Assembly (NCBI RefSeq): GCF_000708205.1
Contig: NW_014575563.1
Coordinates: 171,594-235,593, forward strand
Direction: 5' to 3'
Source: Mixia osmundae IAM 14324
Taxonomy: Eukaryota; Basidiomycota; Mixiomycetes; Mixiales; Mixiaceae
DNA length: 64,000 nucleotides
Shown here: in pieces, positions 35,619 through 47,066 of the stretch
How positions within the stretch are numbered: the first letter of the stretch is position 1
How the letters are laid out: each line of letters opens with the position of its first letter
Notes under the pieces: model-generated
Databases searched by the model: none
What the model was told of the DNA's origin: nothing
What the model saw: only the letters and a program-made list of their open reading frames with translations
Translations under genes and position numbers: made by a program

Positions 35619-36770
35619 TCAGCTGATCTGACTGATGGGCAGAGAGTAGGTTGCCAAATATTCTCCTGAGCGAATCGACGAGACGTAGCGTCGCAGCACA
35701 GGCACAGCGACCGGAAGTGGTGTCGGTTCCTTTGGTTCGGGTGTAGATGCGCCCGTCGCACGAGGGACGCCGCGGCTCTTCCCCGCCTGCTTCTTCAGCA
35801 GCCTGTTGATCGTCTCTGTTTTCTGTCGACGCTGCATGTGATCAGCTCAGGCTTCTCGTTCAGGCTATCCCGACTGACCTCTTCTTCTAGCTTACGATCC
35901 GATAAATTCTTCCGCTTGCGTGCGTTCTCTGACTTTCTAAGCTGCATTTCTTGCTCAGTGAATTGCTTCTTGGCTTTCGGCGGTTTCTCTGCGGACCACG
36001 TCAACAACTCGAGCTGACCCAGCTGATGGAGTCTCACTTGTCGGTAGCTCCAGCAGAGTCTCGCCTTCATCGCCAAGCTCTTTAGCCCGTTGTCGTGCAG
36101 TCATACGCGAGTTTGTCATCGCACTGTCCTCCGAGAAGTCGGAATTGGCACCCCCGTCCTCCTCTTCATCGTCCAGACCCAAATCTTCATCCTCATCGTC
36201 GTATCCGCCTAATTGTGACTTGCGACGTTTGCTAGCTACTTTCGTGGTTTTTGAGTAGGATGACGCCTTGCGTTTGCTTCCTGTTGCCAAGGCAGATACA
36301 ACGGGCAAACGAGGCTTGGTGGCAGGAGAATGCGGCGTGAAGCGCTCGACGGTCGGCGAGGAGCTTCCGCTGGCGCTCATCTTGACTTTCAGCTTGATGG
36401 CCGAGCCGGTGTGAGGGCTTGAGACCACAGAGGACAAGGAGGGCGTGACTGCTGCTTGATTGATAGTGCGTGGTGTAGACGCCCGAGTAGGTGCGCTGCC
36501 ATCATCTTCCTCTTCGAGCTCCTCCTCGCTCTCTTCCTCTTCCTGCTCACCTTCTTCTTCTTCATCCTCCTCTTCATCCTCGTCCTCTACTTCCTCGTCC
36601 TCTTCTTCCTCTTCTTCTTCCTCCTCGTCCTCGGCCTGAGCGACCGCCTTGAAAGCCGCAGCCGACTTGCGAGCTGCTGCGCGCGCTGGCAATGTCGTCA
36701 TGCCTCTTGCTGATGGGCTTTCGTCCTCGTACTCGTCGGACTCGTCGTCCATGATGACTCGTGGTGCCAT
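35619..36770 (-). CDS. IES2: INO80 complex subunit Ies2/INO80B (PAPA-1 domain)
   Basis: Subunit of the INO80 chromatin remodeller that activates the ATPase. The first exon (MAPRVIMDDESDEYEDE) contains a very long Glu/Asp run (about 36500-36640), a Ser-rich linker, basic SKRKASSY, acidic clusters, and the conserved MTARQRAKELGDEGETLLEL. Two introns (GTGAG and GTCAG donors) join it to KKQFTEQEMQLRKSENARKR, KNLSDRKLEEE and RRQKTETINRLLKKQAGKSR. These form the PAPA-1-like signature of INO80B/Ies2 (LRKSExARxRKxLxxxxLEEE, then TInrLLkKQ). The end has RRYVSSIRSGEYLATYSLP. The ATPase of the same complex is encoded 5.4 kb away, with NUP57 and the Gly/Ala gene between. Confidence 0.9.
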
Positions 36771-37038
36771 CTCGATGCTTTCTTCTCAGGTCAGCCGGGT
36801 CAGAGCGCTCGGGCTCGCAAAGCCGGTTGCAGCAAACCGTCGCGTCGCCTTGCAGTCTTTCGCCTTGGATCTCACCTCGGTATGAGCAAGTCAATGAGGC
36901 AACGGCGAGTCAGTCTGGACTGTGCCAGGGCGAGATGGCTTCATTCAGCGACAGAGATCGCATACTAGCACGAGCGAAGGCACAGCAGAGAGTGGAAGTG
37001 GTGAAGCCAGATGCATAATAAAGAGCTAGTAGACAAGC

Positions 37039-37750
37039 CTAGATGGCAGCGCCGCCTGCGCCGGTGTTGGTCGCGCCAGCACCTGCGCCAGTCTGGCCAG
37101 AGGCAGAGCCTGCGAGGCCTGCGCCGGAAGTTCCAGCACCACCTGCTGCGCCAGCGCCGCCAGCCGCAGTGCCAGCAACGCCCGCGGCACCGTCTGCCGT
37201 TTGGCCTGCTGCACCTGATGCTCCGAGTGAGCCAGCACCGTTCGCGCCAACGCCAGCGGCGCCCTCGAGGTTCTCGCCCGCCGCGCCGGACATCTGTCCT
37301 GCCGAGTTCTCGAGACCGGATCCATGGAGATCGCCCGCTGCGCTCGAGCCTTGGCTGGAGCTCGTCGTGGCAGTCTGGTATGAGTTTTGGATGGCAGCGC
37401 CGCCAATGTCGCCACTGTTTGCCACTGATCAGTCATAATTCCAGACAAGTCACAAGGAGCACGTACGCAGCGCCAATGCCTTGCGANNNNNNNNNNNNNN
37501 NNNNNNNNNNNNNNNNNNNNNNNNNNNNNNNNNNNNNNNNNNNNNNNNNNNNNNNNNNNNNNNNNNNNNNNNNNNNNNNNNNNNNNNNNNNNNNNNNNNN
37601 NNNNNNNNNNNNNNNNNNNNNNNNNNNNNNNNNNNNNNNNNNNNNNNNNNNNNNNNNNNNNNNNNNNNNNNNNNNNNNNNNNNNNNNNNNNNNNNNNNNN
37701 NNNNNNNNNNNNGCGAGAGCCGAGAGAACGAAGCTGAGCGTGACCTTCAT
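37039..37750 (-). CDS. Gly/Ala-rich secreted protein, interrupted by assembly gap
   Basis: Starts MKVTLSFVLSAL, a signal peptide, then runs into a stretch of N. After the gap SQGIGAA is followed by an intron (GTACGT donor, CTGAT branch, AACAG acceptor; phase 2) that joins to GDIGGAAIQNSYQTATTSSS. About 100 residues of Gly/Ala/Ser repeats follow (GAAGQTADGAAGVAG, GGAGAAGGAGTSGAG), ending GAGGAAI. Low-complexity sequence of this kind is seen in cell-wall or secreted structural proteins. No GPI-type hydrophobic end is present. The true length is unknown because the gap size is not reliable; a repeat array inside it could explain the failed assembly. Confidence 0.65.
37487..37712. other. assembly gap (226 N)
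   Basis: Run of N inside the coding region of the Gly/Ala-rich secreted protein. Confidence 1.
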
Positions 37751-38135
37751 TGTGATGCGAATGCGATGCTAGTGTGATGAGGTGGTAGTGATGGCTGTGA
37801 AGTGATGGATGATTAGATCTATACCGCTTGCTTGTTAAACCATTTGCAGAACGTCCTCGGACGGTTTTGTGTTCTGAGAGGGCCAGCAAAGTAGAGCTCA
37901 GGGAATACCCAGAGGCTGACAAGTGCCGAGGAGATCATTCAGAGAGACTCTCGATGGGCGCTCCTGATCTCGAACGAGGCGAGGTCCGAGCGCGCCTCGC
38001 GTCATTGCGCAGAATCCGGCTGCTGATGATGGAATATGTAGAGCATACTATCTTGCTTTGATGACTAGGTACTGAATGCTGTATGTCTGGCGCACTGCCA
38101 CGTTTAGGACTGCGAGTGTGGTGAATTGCCTCTGG

Positions 38136-38153
38136 AGGTGGCACTGGCCACCT
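38136..38153. repeat. perfect hairpin, 7-bp stem
   Basis: AGGTGGC, loop ACTG, GCCACCT. It lies 40 bp before a second hairpin in the gene-poor region. Could form in RNA; no known family recognised. Confidence 0.6.
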
Positions 38154-38192
38154 ACGGATTAAAAGGGCCTTCTCCACACGTAGCCTGTCTCA

Positions 38193-38211
38193 TGCGGTCT
38201 TCGTGACCGCA
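38193..38211. repeat. perfect hairpin, 7-bp stem
   Basis: TGCGGTC, loop TTCGT, GACCGCA. The loop contains the TTCG core that makes stable RNA tetraloops. Pairs with the neighbouring hairpin as a possible structured RNA element. Confidence 0.6.
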
Positions 38212-38437
38212 GCAGGCGCAGTAGTCCTTTTGCTACAGTATGGGCCAATCAGACAGCGACTCCATGCGTTGACGACTGTTACTAAGGCATCGAAACTCAG
38301 NGCAGCGNTCTCGTGAATATGATGTCGTACTGCAATCTGCTGTAGCAGCGCAAGATCTGTATGATGGCTGACAAGGTCTTGCATTGGGATCGGAGACGTT
38401 TATGAGATGTGACATGCGAGCGAGTGGGCGGACCCGG

Positions 38438-38446
38438 TTTATAAAG
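38438..38446 (+). promoter_or_regulatory. TATA-like element
   Basis: TTTATAAAG in otherwise GC-rich sequence. No coding region follows within 1 kb, so if it is a promoter it would drive a non-coding transcript. Weak evidence from sequence only. Confidence 0.25.
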
Positions 38447-39286
38447 GCAGTTCGAACGTCATGCCATGATTGCAGAGTATGCGAGCACTCAGGCCTCAGA
38501 CAGAGAAAATAGCATTAGAGATAGGCGATGAGCAGACTGGGGCGTTTGGAATTGTCCACTTATGGAGGACTGCCCCGTTGAGCTCAAAGAGCCAGTGAGG
38601 TGGGTGGAAAGGTGCGGGGTGAGGATCGATGTGGATCGATGTGAGAAGCATTTTTCAGATCGTCTGCTATCGCTTTCCGGCCCCTCAAAGCGCTAGTATG
38701 GTCTCTTTGTAGCTACTGTCTGCAATTCTGTATAGCTTTGTATTATCAGTGACCCTCTCATCATGCCCTGTAGTCACTGAAAATTGCCAGACATTGGGCC
38801 ACCATAATCCCGCACATCTCGCGCATCTAAACACCGGAAGATTTCTGCGAGTCGAAGCCGATTGGCCCTTCTCTTGTACAAAGAGCATTGAGGCCTCACA
38901 AGCGTGTTTGACCTATATCACGTAATATCAGCTTCAATCTTGAGCATCTAGATCTTCAAGCAGAGGGATGCTCGAGACAATATTTGAGCAAGTGTGCTAG
39001 AGTGCGCTCGCTGTCTGCTAGAACTGGCAATGGCTAGCAAGCTTCATCAAGCCTGACACACGCTTGCTGCTAGGATGAGAATCGTCCAAGGCCATTGAAC
39101 GAGCGTCCTGAGATCACATATGCCAACTGCCAGACGAAGATGTGGCCAGGTCCTTTGCCCTTTGCTCGAGTCAGAACGTTACCACGAATCCAATGGAAGG
39201 ATAGCGAGGCGCAGCAAGTTTTGGCATAGGTGATGCGCAGGTTGTTCGAGCAGTCAGAGCGCTCGTAAGCACGCCGACGGGTAATT

Positions 39287-39324
39287 GCAAGTATGCGGAC
39301 GCAAGTATGCGCGCGCAAGTATGA
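39287..39324. repeat. 14-bp tandem repeat, 2.7 copies
   Basis: Units start GCAAGTATGCG at 39287 and 39301, with a partial third unit at 39315; the copies differ at only two positions in the last four bases. Confidence 0.85.
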
Positions 39325-40588
39325 GGATTCGGAGCTCGATATCGAAACGCCACTGGATCCCCAATTGCCCAGGTAGATCTCCCGGTCATGCTGCAAAGAT
39401 ACTTCGGTTCAATGTTGTGGGTGACTGCTGAGCTCTAATGCGAGAGCCGAGCGCTACAGGCCTACGTTATCTTGTAGCTCGGGGCCAACTCAGGGCGTAG
39501 GTTCGACGCGACAGCAGAACCCAGCGGTCCGGCGCCCAAGCCGATCTATCTCAACGAGCATCTCCTCTCGAGTCGCGATCGCCACTGCGTATCTAGTACA
39601 TAGCGCTGACTTCAATATGAGAGCATCATAAGGTAGCTCTGAACGGGAACGATTGCGCGGCATCGGAAGCAACGACCAAAACCGTTCGTTGCACTATCTG
39701 TTTCTCAGCAATCTTCATCGTTCTCACGAGCCTCTTGAGCTACCACAAAGCCAGCCTGTATCCGTGCGGATAGTATTGCAGCCCTCTTGAAGGAGGTGAG
39801 CGCATGATGACCCTGCCGAGGCGTATAGTATTCGACTGTGGTGTCACAACGAGACAGCACGCTGCCAGAACAGTCAGCCTGCGCGATATTCTGAACGAGC
39901 CTCAACGATCTTGTCTGATCGAGCAGAGACCGCGAGAGCAGTTTCGGTCAGACCATAGACTACGAGCATCATCAGAAGATGCCTTGCAAGTCACATCCGC
40001 TGGCCAGCAGCGAGACACTACGGAATGCGTTGAGCATCTCTACAAATTGCTAAAAGGCGATAATCAGATATTTGTACCATTTGGGTTCATTCTGGCCAGC
40101 GTTACATGTCCATAGCGTAAGCCATACGCACGAGAGCCCTTTCAGAGGTTAGCTTGTGTAACACTATTTCGCCGCGCGGGGACGCCACCTGTTCTTACGG
40201 TAGATGGAACTCGTTTGCTATGGCAAGGTGGGCAAGTCTTCAGTACAAATCTGCTTTGGCTTTTTACGTTACCGGTAATACATGTTGGTTGCGTCGGCTA
40301 CAATATGATGAGAGTATTGTCAAGCTTCTGAGGAAAAGCAATCGCCTTCCAATCGAAGGCTAAAGTCTGGTGTTCGCTCATGTACGAATCCTGCATAGCT
40401 TCGCACGTCGCACTGGAGCGCCGGAGGAAGCTCGTTCCGGTGCGCCAATCTGGCATGACATCTTGCACTGTTTGTGCAGAGCGTCCACGCGAGCCGACAG
40501 TCGCGTGCTGGCAGCTGAAATTGAACCTGAGGCGAAGCGATCTGATCTGAGCAGACTTGCGCGTAGCATCTAGGTGGTGCAGTACAAC

Positions 40589-41135
40589 ATGTTTGGTGAG
40601 TCATAAGCTATCCGACTATACCTCATCTGACGCGTGTGACCGCAGGCGCAAGTCAAGGTACGAGTCTGCTGATCAATAGCAATTGCCGCTCGGTCTGACA
40701 TGACGCAGGAGCCTTTGGTGCAGCGTCGACCTCCAAGCCGGCCTTTTCATTTGGCACGCCAGCACCAGCAGCAAGTCAGCCGACGACAGGCTTCTCACTC
40801 GGCCAGCCAGCCCAGCAAAGCAGTGCCCCGGGCGGCTTCTCCTTTGGCAATGCTGCCGCTTCTTCGACCGCTGCTGCTCCCAAGCCAGCATTCAGCTTCG
40901 GCGGTCTAGGCACAAGTACACAGCAGACACAGCAGCAGCCAGCAGCTTCTACAGGCTTTGGCGGCTTCGGATCGACAGCGAATGCCCAGCAAGGCGGACT
41001 GTTCGGCAGTACACCGTCGAGCGCAAGCGGAGGGCTCTTCGGCAATTTGGGACAATCAACGGCCACAGGAGCGCCCAGCGGACTCTTTGGCTCTAGACCA
41101 GGTCAAACAGCTCCGAGCAGCCACGCGACAGCAGC

Positions 41136-41173
<38 letters not shown>

Positions 41174-42121
41174 CCTTGCCGGCGCTGGGAGCAAGTCTCG
41201 TAGCAGCAGGCAAACCTTTGGCACCTGGAGAGCAGCCCATTGAGCAGCGTGTCATATCGATAAAGGAAAAGTGGGACCCGGCAAGCCCACAATGCGCGTT
41301 CCAGTATTTCTTCTACAACATGGTCGATCCTGCGCAAGTCCAGTATTACCAGCGGCCTGCCAACGCTACGAACGATGCGGCCTGGCACAAGGCTGTACGA
41401 GAGAACCCAGATCCGTCTTGTATGGTGCCTGCGCTTGCAATAGGCTTTGACGACCTCGCAAAACGAGTTGCAGCCCAAGAGCGTCAAGCAGTCGCGCATA
41501 GTAGCAAATTGAATGTACGTCGTCCACTTACCACAGAAGCCCACATCAACATCGTGAGCAGGAGATCTTCAATCATCTAGAGAAAGTGGGCAAAAAGTAC
41601 ACGCTAGAGACGTCTTTGCGCTTGTCGAGGGTCGCACAAGCGCAAGTGCTTTTGTCAGCCCGGCTTGTGCGTCTGGTCTCGAGGATACACCCAATCACAC
41701 CCATGCGCTCGTCTGCGCTACGAAGAGAGGAAGAGGAGCTCAAGACGCGTGTAGATCAGCTCTATGTCGACTTCACGGGTCGCAGGCCGCAAGATGTCTA
41801 TCGAGAAGCAGGCGGCGGCCAATTGGCTTCGACAGTCAGCGAACTTTCTGTTATAGCCGCGCAACGACGCGCCCTGCAGACAGCATATGGCAAGACAGAG
41901 CAGATCGAATTGATTGCTATCAGCGATGACGACCTTGCCAAGATCTCGCAGGCAAGTCTGGTGCTGTCTGCCGTCGAGGGCCTTAGACTGACAATTCAAA
42001 GCAACAGATCCTCACGCAACAGCAAAAGACGCTGGATCACCTCGCGAAATGCCTCTCAGACGACGGCCAAAGGCTGAACGTCATTGTAGACGGTTTCGGG
42101 CTGGGCAAAGATGCGTCGTGA
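40589..42121 (+). CDS. NUP57: FG nucleoporin Nup57/Nup54
   Basis: Central-channel nucleoporin of the Nup62-Nup54-Nup58 complex. Very short first exons (MFG, then ASQ) precede the FG region: GAFGAASTSKPAFSFGTPAP, GFSLGQPA, GGFSFGNAA, FSFGGLG, GGLFGSTPS and SGLFGSRP, with a 13-residue poly-Gln run. The structured half follows: EKWDPASPQCAFQYFFYNMV, AQVQYYQRP, CMVPALAIGFDDLAKRV, then coiled coils (LEKVGKKYTLET, LRREEEELKTRVDQL) and the end ILTQQQKTLDHLAKCL to GKDAS. This layout fits Nup54/Nup57. Introns near 40598 and 40658, one at about 41516, and one before ILTQQQ. The stop is 26 bp from the INO80 stop. Confidence 0.9.
41136..41172. repeat. (CAG)n trinucleotide repeat
   Basis: About 12 CAG units encoding the poly-Gln tract of the nucleoporin, between the FG region and the structured domain. 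Confidence 0.95.
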
Positions 42122-42147
42122 AGCATTTGCAACTGTTGTAAACAACT

Positions 42148-45100
42148 CTAGAATGCGATTACGCTCGCGCTTGCGGTTGATGTGTGGTCGTCCGGCGTCG
42201 AGGTGCCTGTAGACTGGTGCACAGAAGGCGTTTCGGTGGCTGGCTTGCGCTTGCGAATCCGCGTACCCTCGCCTTTCGGAGCCCTCTGTCGCTGCACTGC
42301 ATCGCTTTTGCCGCTCCTCGACTTACCGGTCTTCTGTCGTTTCGCACCGCTCGGCGCCTCTGAAGCTTTCGCGATATCGATATCGTCCTCAGCGTCTTCA
42401 GTAGCCATGCCGTTGTTCTTTGCGGCGGAGAAAAAGCCCATTGCATCCTCATCGTCTTCGTTGCTCCAATTGTTGAAGTTGCTTGTCCGTGTGCCGCGAT
42501 CGGCAGTAGCCACACGAGAGATGCCCTCTTCTTCTTCCAGCAGGAGAGACACCACTTCGCTCTGTTTTGGAACGTCGACGTGCTGCGTGCTGGAGCCAAC
42601 GACGGCGTCCTGAACATCCTTCTTCGCTCGCGCGAGGTTCAGTATGCGCTCCTCGACAGTGCCCTTAGTTATCAAGCGGTATATCGTCACTTGCTTCGTT
42701 TGGCCGATTCTATGCGCGCGGTCCATAGCTTGGGCATCATTCGATGGATTCCAATCAGAGTCGTAGAAAATGACAGTATCTGCGCTTGTCAGATTGATGC
42801 CCAGACCACCCGCACGTGTGCTGAGCAAGAAGATGAACAGGTCTGGCCGCGTCTGCCAGTCGATGACGAGATCGCGTCGTTCGGAGATGTCCGAGTTGCC
42901 GTCCAGGCGCAAGTACTTGTGCTGCCTGAATGCCAAGTATTCCTCCATTAAGTCTATCATGCGCGTCATCTGGAAGTAGATCAAGACGCGATGACCGCCC
43001 GCCTTGAGCTCTTGCAAGAGAGTATCGAGCCTTGCCAGCTTGCCAGACTCGAGAATCAATTTTGCTAATTGGGGGACTTCCATCGGCGGCCGTGGTCTCT
43101 GGATGTTGGGCAGCTCCGAAAGCAGACCAGCTGGGGATAAGAGCGGTTGACGCCACTTGAGTGTCTCAATAGCCGCAGTATCATTTTCTGAAGGGCCTTG
43201 GCAGCCGTACAGCATCGTGCGAAGCTTCGGATTGAAGAGCATCTGCGATTGATCGATGACAAAGCTCTGATCTGGACAAAATATCTCGACCGGAGGCGCA
43301 GAGACGGCTGGGATGTAAAATTGCATGTCCGACTGCGCAAGTCGGGATGTGTGCGCTTTCTCCAATATGATAGTCTTCAGGCCAGTCTCGATGCGATCGG
43401 CGGCATACTCGATGTCCATGCGTTCCATACTGACTGCTGCAGGCCGTCGCAGATTGAAGAGTCGACTGAGGTGATCTGCTTCGTCGTGGGGCCGAATGGG
43501 AACTTCAGCGCCTTCTGGCGTCGGCTGACGATAAAGCAGCTTTGGTAATCTGTATTTGATCGGGCTTGTCGCCGCATATGGCACCACCAGCGTGTCGGGA
43601 TCACGCATAAGCGAAAGTGTCGAGTTGAAGGAGCAGAAGGACCACGAGCCAGTCACATCGGCCCTCTGGAAGAGCTCAGGATGATTGCAGAGCTACATTA
43701 GGTTCATCAGTATTTGCCGCCTGAACGCGCGAATGTGACGCACCTTGCGCATCTGCATAATCAGATTAAGCAGCCGTTTTGCAGAGTCGTCGTCTTCTTT
43801 GAGACTTGTGGCTCGCTTGAGCAGATCCGACATGTGCATGTTTTCGCGCAGAATCTTGTACATTGCGCGTTGCCGTGGGGTCAGGTCACAATATACGTCC
43901 ACCTCGATCTGGTCGCGGCAAATCAGCATGCTCTTCAGACCAGCTGAATAAGCTTACTTTGTCTGCCAGCTCGTTCTGGACATTCTTCTTAATGCGTCGC
44001 AGCATGAACGGCTTGAGAATCATGTGTAACCGCCTGAGTTGATGCTCATTCATCTTACCGTCATCTTCTGATTTCGATTCAATGCCTTTGGAAAACCATT
44101 CGCTGAATTCGTCATGCGAATCGAACAAACTTGGCATGATGAAGTGAAGGAGCGCCCAAAGCTCTTGCATCGAGTTTTGTATCGGCGTTCCCGTCAAGAG
44201 TAGTCGGTTGCGACAGGGCAAGCCAAGTAAAGCTTTCCACCGCGCACTCGATGAGCTCTTGATAGCCTGAGCTTCATCGAGTATCATATATTGCCACTTG
44301 AGCTGCTGGAAATAAGTGATGTCTTGCACAACTAGTTGATAGCTTGTGACAACTATGTGAAAGGCAGAGTCCCTGTCGAATCGCTGGCCGCGGCGGTTCC
44401 AGATCTTACGCAAAATTGTCCGGTCTTTGACGCTGCCCCAGTAAGGAATTGTCTTCATGGTAGGCACGAACCGAGTCAGCTCTTGCTGCCAGTTATGCAA
44501 CGTCGATGCGGGGGCGATGACAAGGAAGGGACCCCAGATATTGTGTGTCTCTGCAAGATAGGCCATCAGAGAGATGGATTGAACTGTCTTGCCCAAGCCC
44601 ATCTCGTCTGCAAGGATACCATTGATACCTTGCTCGTACAGATTGCCGAGCCAAGTCAAGCCTTTGATCTGATAAGGCTTGAGCTGTGCAGTAAGTATCG
44701 TTGGCTGCGCGGTGAGGTTATCGCCCAGCGAACTCGGGTTTTGAAAGTTGAGATCATCGGCATCAAAGTCGAGCGCATTTGTAGGCACTTTAGGCCCCAC
44801 GCGAGCCGAGGCGGCTTCGTCAAAGGCTTGCGCCCGTAGTTTGGCAGCATTGACGGCCTCCTGAGCGTTGCGACGAGCTTGAGCATGCAGCGCCGCATCA
44901 TCATCGTCGTCAAAATTGAGCTCGCCAGTCTCTGCGTCTGCCATTGGAGTGTCTTTGAGCTCTGCTATGGCGCCCGGAGCGATGACCTGAGCCGCGGGCT
45001 CGGTCTCTGCAGACTCTTCGGCGGCTGAAGTGTTGAGCTTGTCGCCTACGAAATGGCTGTAGAGCTCAGTCTGCGTGATCAAGAAATTGAGCTTCCTAGC

Positions 45101-46906
45101 CTGGCGCTTCGATTCTCGTGCTTCTTCCTCCTTTTTGATCTTGAGCTCGACCTCTCTCGCTGCAGTCCTACGATCATCGCGATCGCGCTTCTCATTGCCT
45201 CGCCAAAATGTGAGCACCTCTCTTGACACTCGCTTGCCCTTGATCTGCAATTCCTTTGGGGCTCGCGTGCGGTTGAGAAACCGTCGAGCTTCTCGAGTAG
45301 TGACGGTCGAGATGCGCCTCGCGAAAAGCACTCGACTGGCCGCGCCGGCTTGTTGCATACGATAAGCGCGAGGCAAGTGAACCTTGGCGATCTGGGACCA
45401 GACGGTATCTTCCGCAGACTGTATGCTGCTCCATCGCTGAGTCGCAGCATCGCGGCTCGTTTTGCTTCGGTTCCTCGGAGCTCGATAGTCCTTGTCGGTA
45501 TCGAGGGCGAGCGCATCCTGACGAGACGTCATCCCACGAGAAGTTCGCCGGCGTGAGCTACCGTCTTCGGCTAAGGCTGCCTCTTCTGCAGCAAGCTGAT
45601 GGGCGAGGAAGGCATCGCTCTCTGTCAGATGAGCTGGGGCGTGCGCATCCTGAACGAGCTGACTTGGCTTTGGTTTGACTTCGGAAGGTATGCGCTCGGT
45701 AGCTGCAGGCCGTGTGGCTTCGTTAGCCAACAGGAGCAGTGCTGAGGCAGCTTCTTGGGGCTCTGGAGTCTCCCTGACGTCCGGATACGGGAAGCGCTGG
45801 CGGAGATTGAATGCTTCCACGCCCGAGCCAGTGGGTGGGCGATCTTGCCAAGTGTGCGCATAAGCAATCAGATCATCGTCAGTGATGACCGTCTCTGGGG
45901 CTCTGCCTTCGTGAGCATCCAGTGTCGAGGCAGCTTGGGTCATGACGCGCAGAGCTGTCTCGTAAGCGAACTTGTTCTCGCGTCGGTTGAAGCCGTCGAT
46001 GAGAGCGAGCTCATTTGCGCGGAGAGATTCGATATAGGTTTGCAAAGCAGGTTGCCAGATGTCCTGACGGGTGATGAGATCGGACTGCTGCTGAACGAGA
46101 CTGTCCAAGTCAAGCGTGCTTTCTTCGACAATCTCTGGTTCTTCGGGGGCTTTGGCGGGTGAAGTAGCAGCGCCGGGTTTCTCCTTCCTCTTGCGAGGCG
46201 CTTTCGCTTTGCCTGCCTTGACGGCTGACATACCACTCGTGAAGCTGTCGGCCATCGACTCGTCATCTGCTGTCTCTGGCTCTACATAGGCTGGCATAGC
46301 TTCTGCATAATCCTTTGCTGAGGCTGAGCGCGAGCTCTTCCGCGCTCGACCATTAGAGCCCGACGGCCTACCATTGCTCAAGGGTCCCCTGGTGCTCGTT
46401 GAGGCATACGCAGGATTGACCGAGATGGCGCCCGGTCTCTGCGAAGTGAGATCGGCGATAGAGGTCCGCGGCGTAGAGGTATGGGCGCGGGCTTGGAAGG
46501 CGGCGCTGGGGCCATCGTCATCGTCGCTGTCGTCCGTATCGTCCATGACGACGTCGTTTTGACTGTCTCTGCGTCTCTCTGGTACTTTGTAGGTCGTCAG
46601 TGGGCTTGTAGATCGCAAAGAGGCGGCAGAATGGATGGTACGGCCGCCATTGCTTGGAAATGCAAAGCTCGAAGCGCCTGCATTGGCAAGGAGGGACAGC
46701 GATCGGGCTGCGTCTTCTTCCGTCCAAGCTGACGGAGGGACCATGTGTGCCGTACGCCGTGCAGGATCGCCGTTGGGCGCGATGGGCGCCTGAGCTTGTG
46801 CAGGCGTCGAGAAAGGCGAGGCGACGGTGGGAACACGAGGTGGAGCTACTACTCGCGAAGGTCCAGTAGGGGCATCGTCTTTGTTGAGCAAGCGAGAGAG
46901 CGACAT
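42148..46906 (-). CDS. INO80: INO80 chromatin-remodelling ATPase
   Basis: Catalytic subunit of the INO80 complex, which slides nucleosomes and exchanges H2A.Z. I start at [16 protein letters not shown] (46906), because the bases just upstream (46971-46917) form a good intron ending CTCAACAG and the frame before it does not continue, so it sits in the 5' UTR. A long disordered N-terminus is followed by the DBINO domain ([50 protein letters not shown]). The first helicase lobe has [23 protein letters not shown] and [20 protein letters not shown], then [10 protein letters not shown]. Two introns (near 43960 and 43740) lead to [19 protein letters not shown] and [13 protein letters not shown]. The second lobe has [40 protein letters not shown] and [19 protein letters not shown]. 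The tail is acidic then basic. Confidence 0.96.
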
Positions 46907-47066
46907 GACGGCTGGTCTGTTGAGCAACATCAGCATGTCGGCAGGAAAGCAGCAATGGCAGCTGACTCACGCTTGCTCCTAGCGCGACTTTTGGCAATGG
47001 GAAGACTCTCTGAAGGAGTCTATATGGACATGAATGCGAGATAGGTTCGCCCGACTTTTGCGCTGA

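Larger units (their letters stand above)
37751..40588. other. gene-poor region
   Basis: About 2.8 kb with only short overlapping frames on both strands and no recognisable domain, far more than the usual gap in this window. It includes two ambiguous bases (38301, 38308), two perfect small hairpins, a TATA-like site and a 14-bp tandem repeat, each listed separately. The longest frames (39070-39396 minus, 39804-40115 plus) look like chance. It may hold a non-coding RNA or decayed sequence; I cannot tell which. Confidence 0.5.

Noticed and set aside
37043-37438. Plus-strand Pro/Ala-rich frame
   Set aside because: Mirror of the Gly/Ala-rich secreted protein; only the minus strand has a signal peptide and an in-phase intron.
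38136-38211. Paired hairpins as part of a CRISPR or tRNA
   Set aside because: No repeat-spacer periodicity, no tRNA arms or conserved T-loop; they are only two simple inverted repeats.
39804-40115. Plus-strand frame of 103 codons in the gene-poor region
   Set aside because: No domain, no signal peptide, no clear splice context; kept only as part of the gene-poor description.
42182-42613. Plus-strand frame of 143 codons
   Set aside because: Antisense of the INO80 C-terminal exon; no features of its own.
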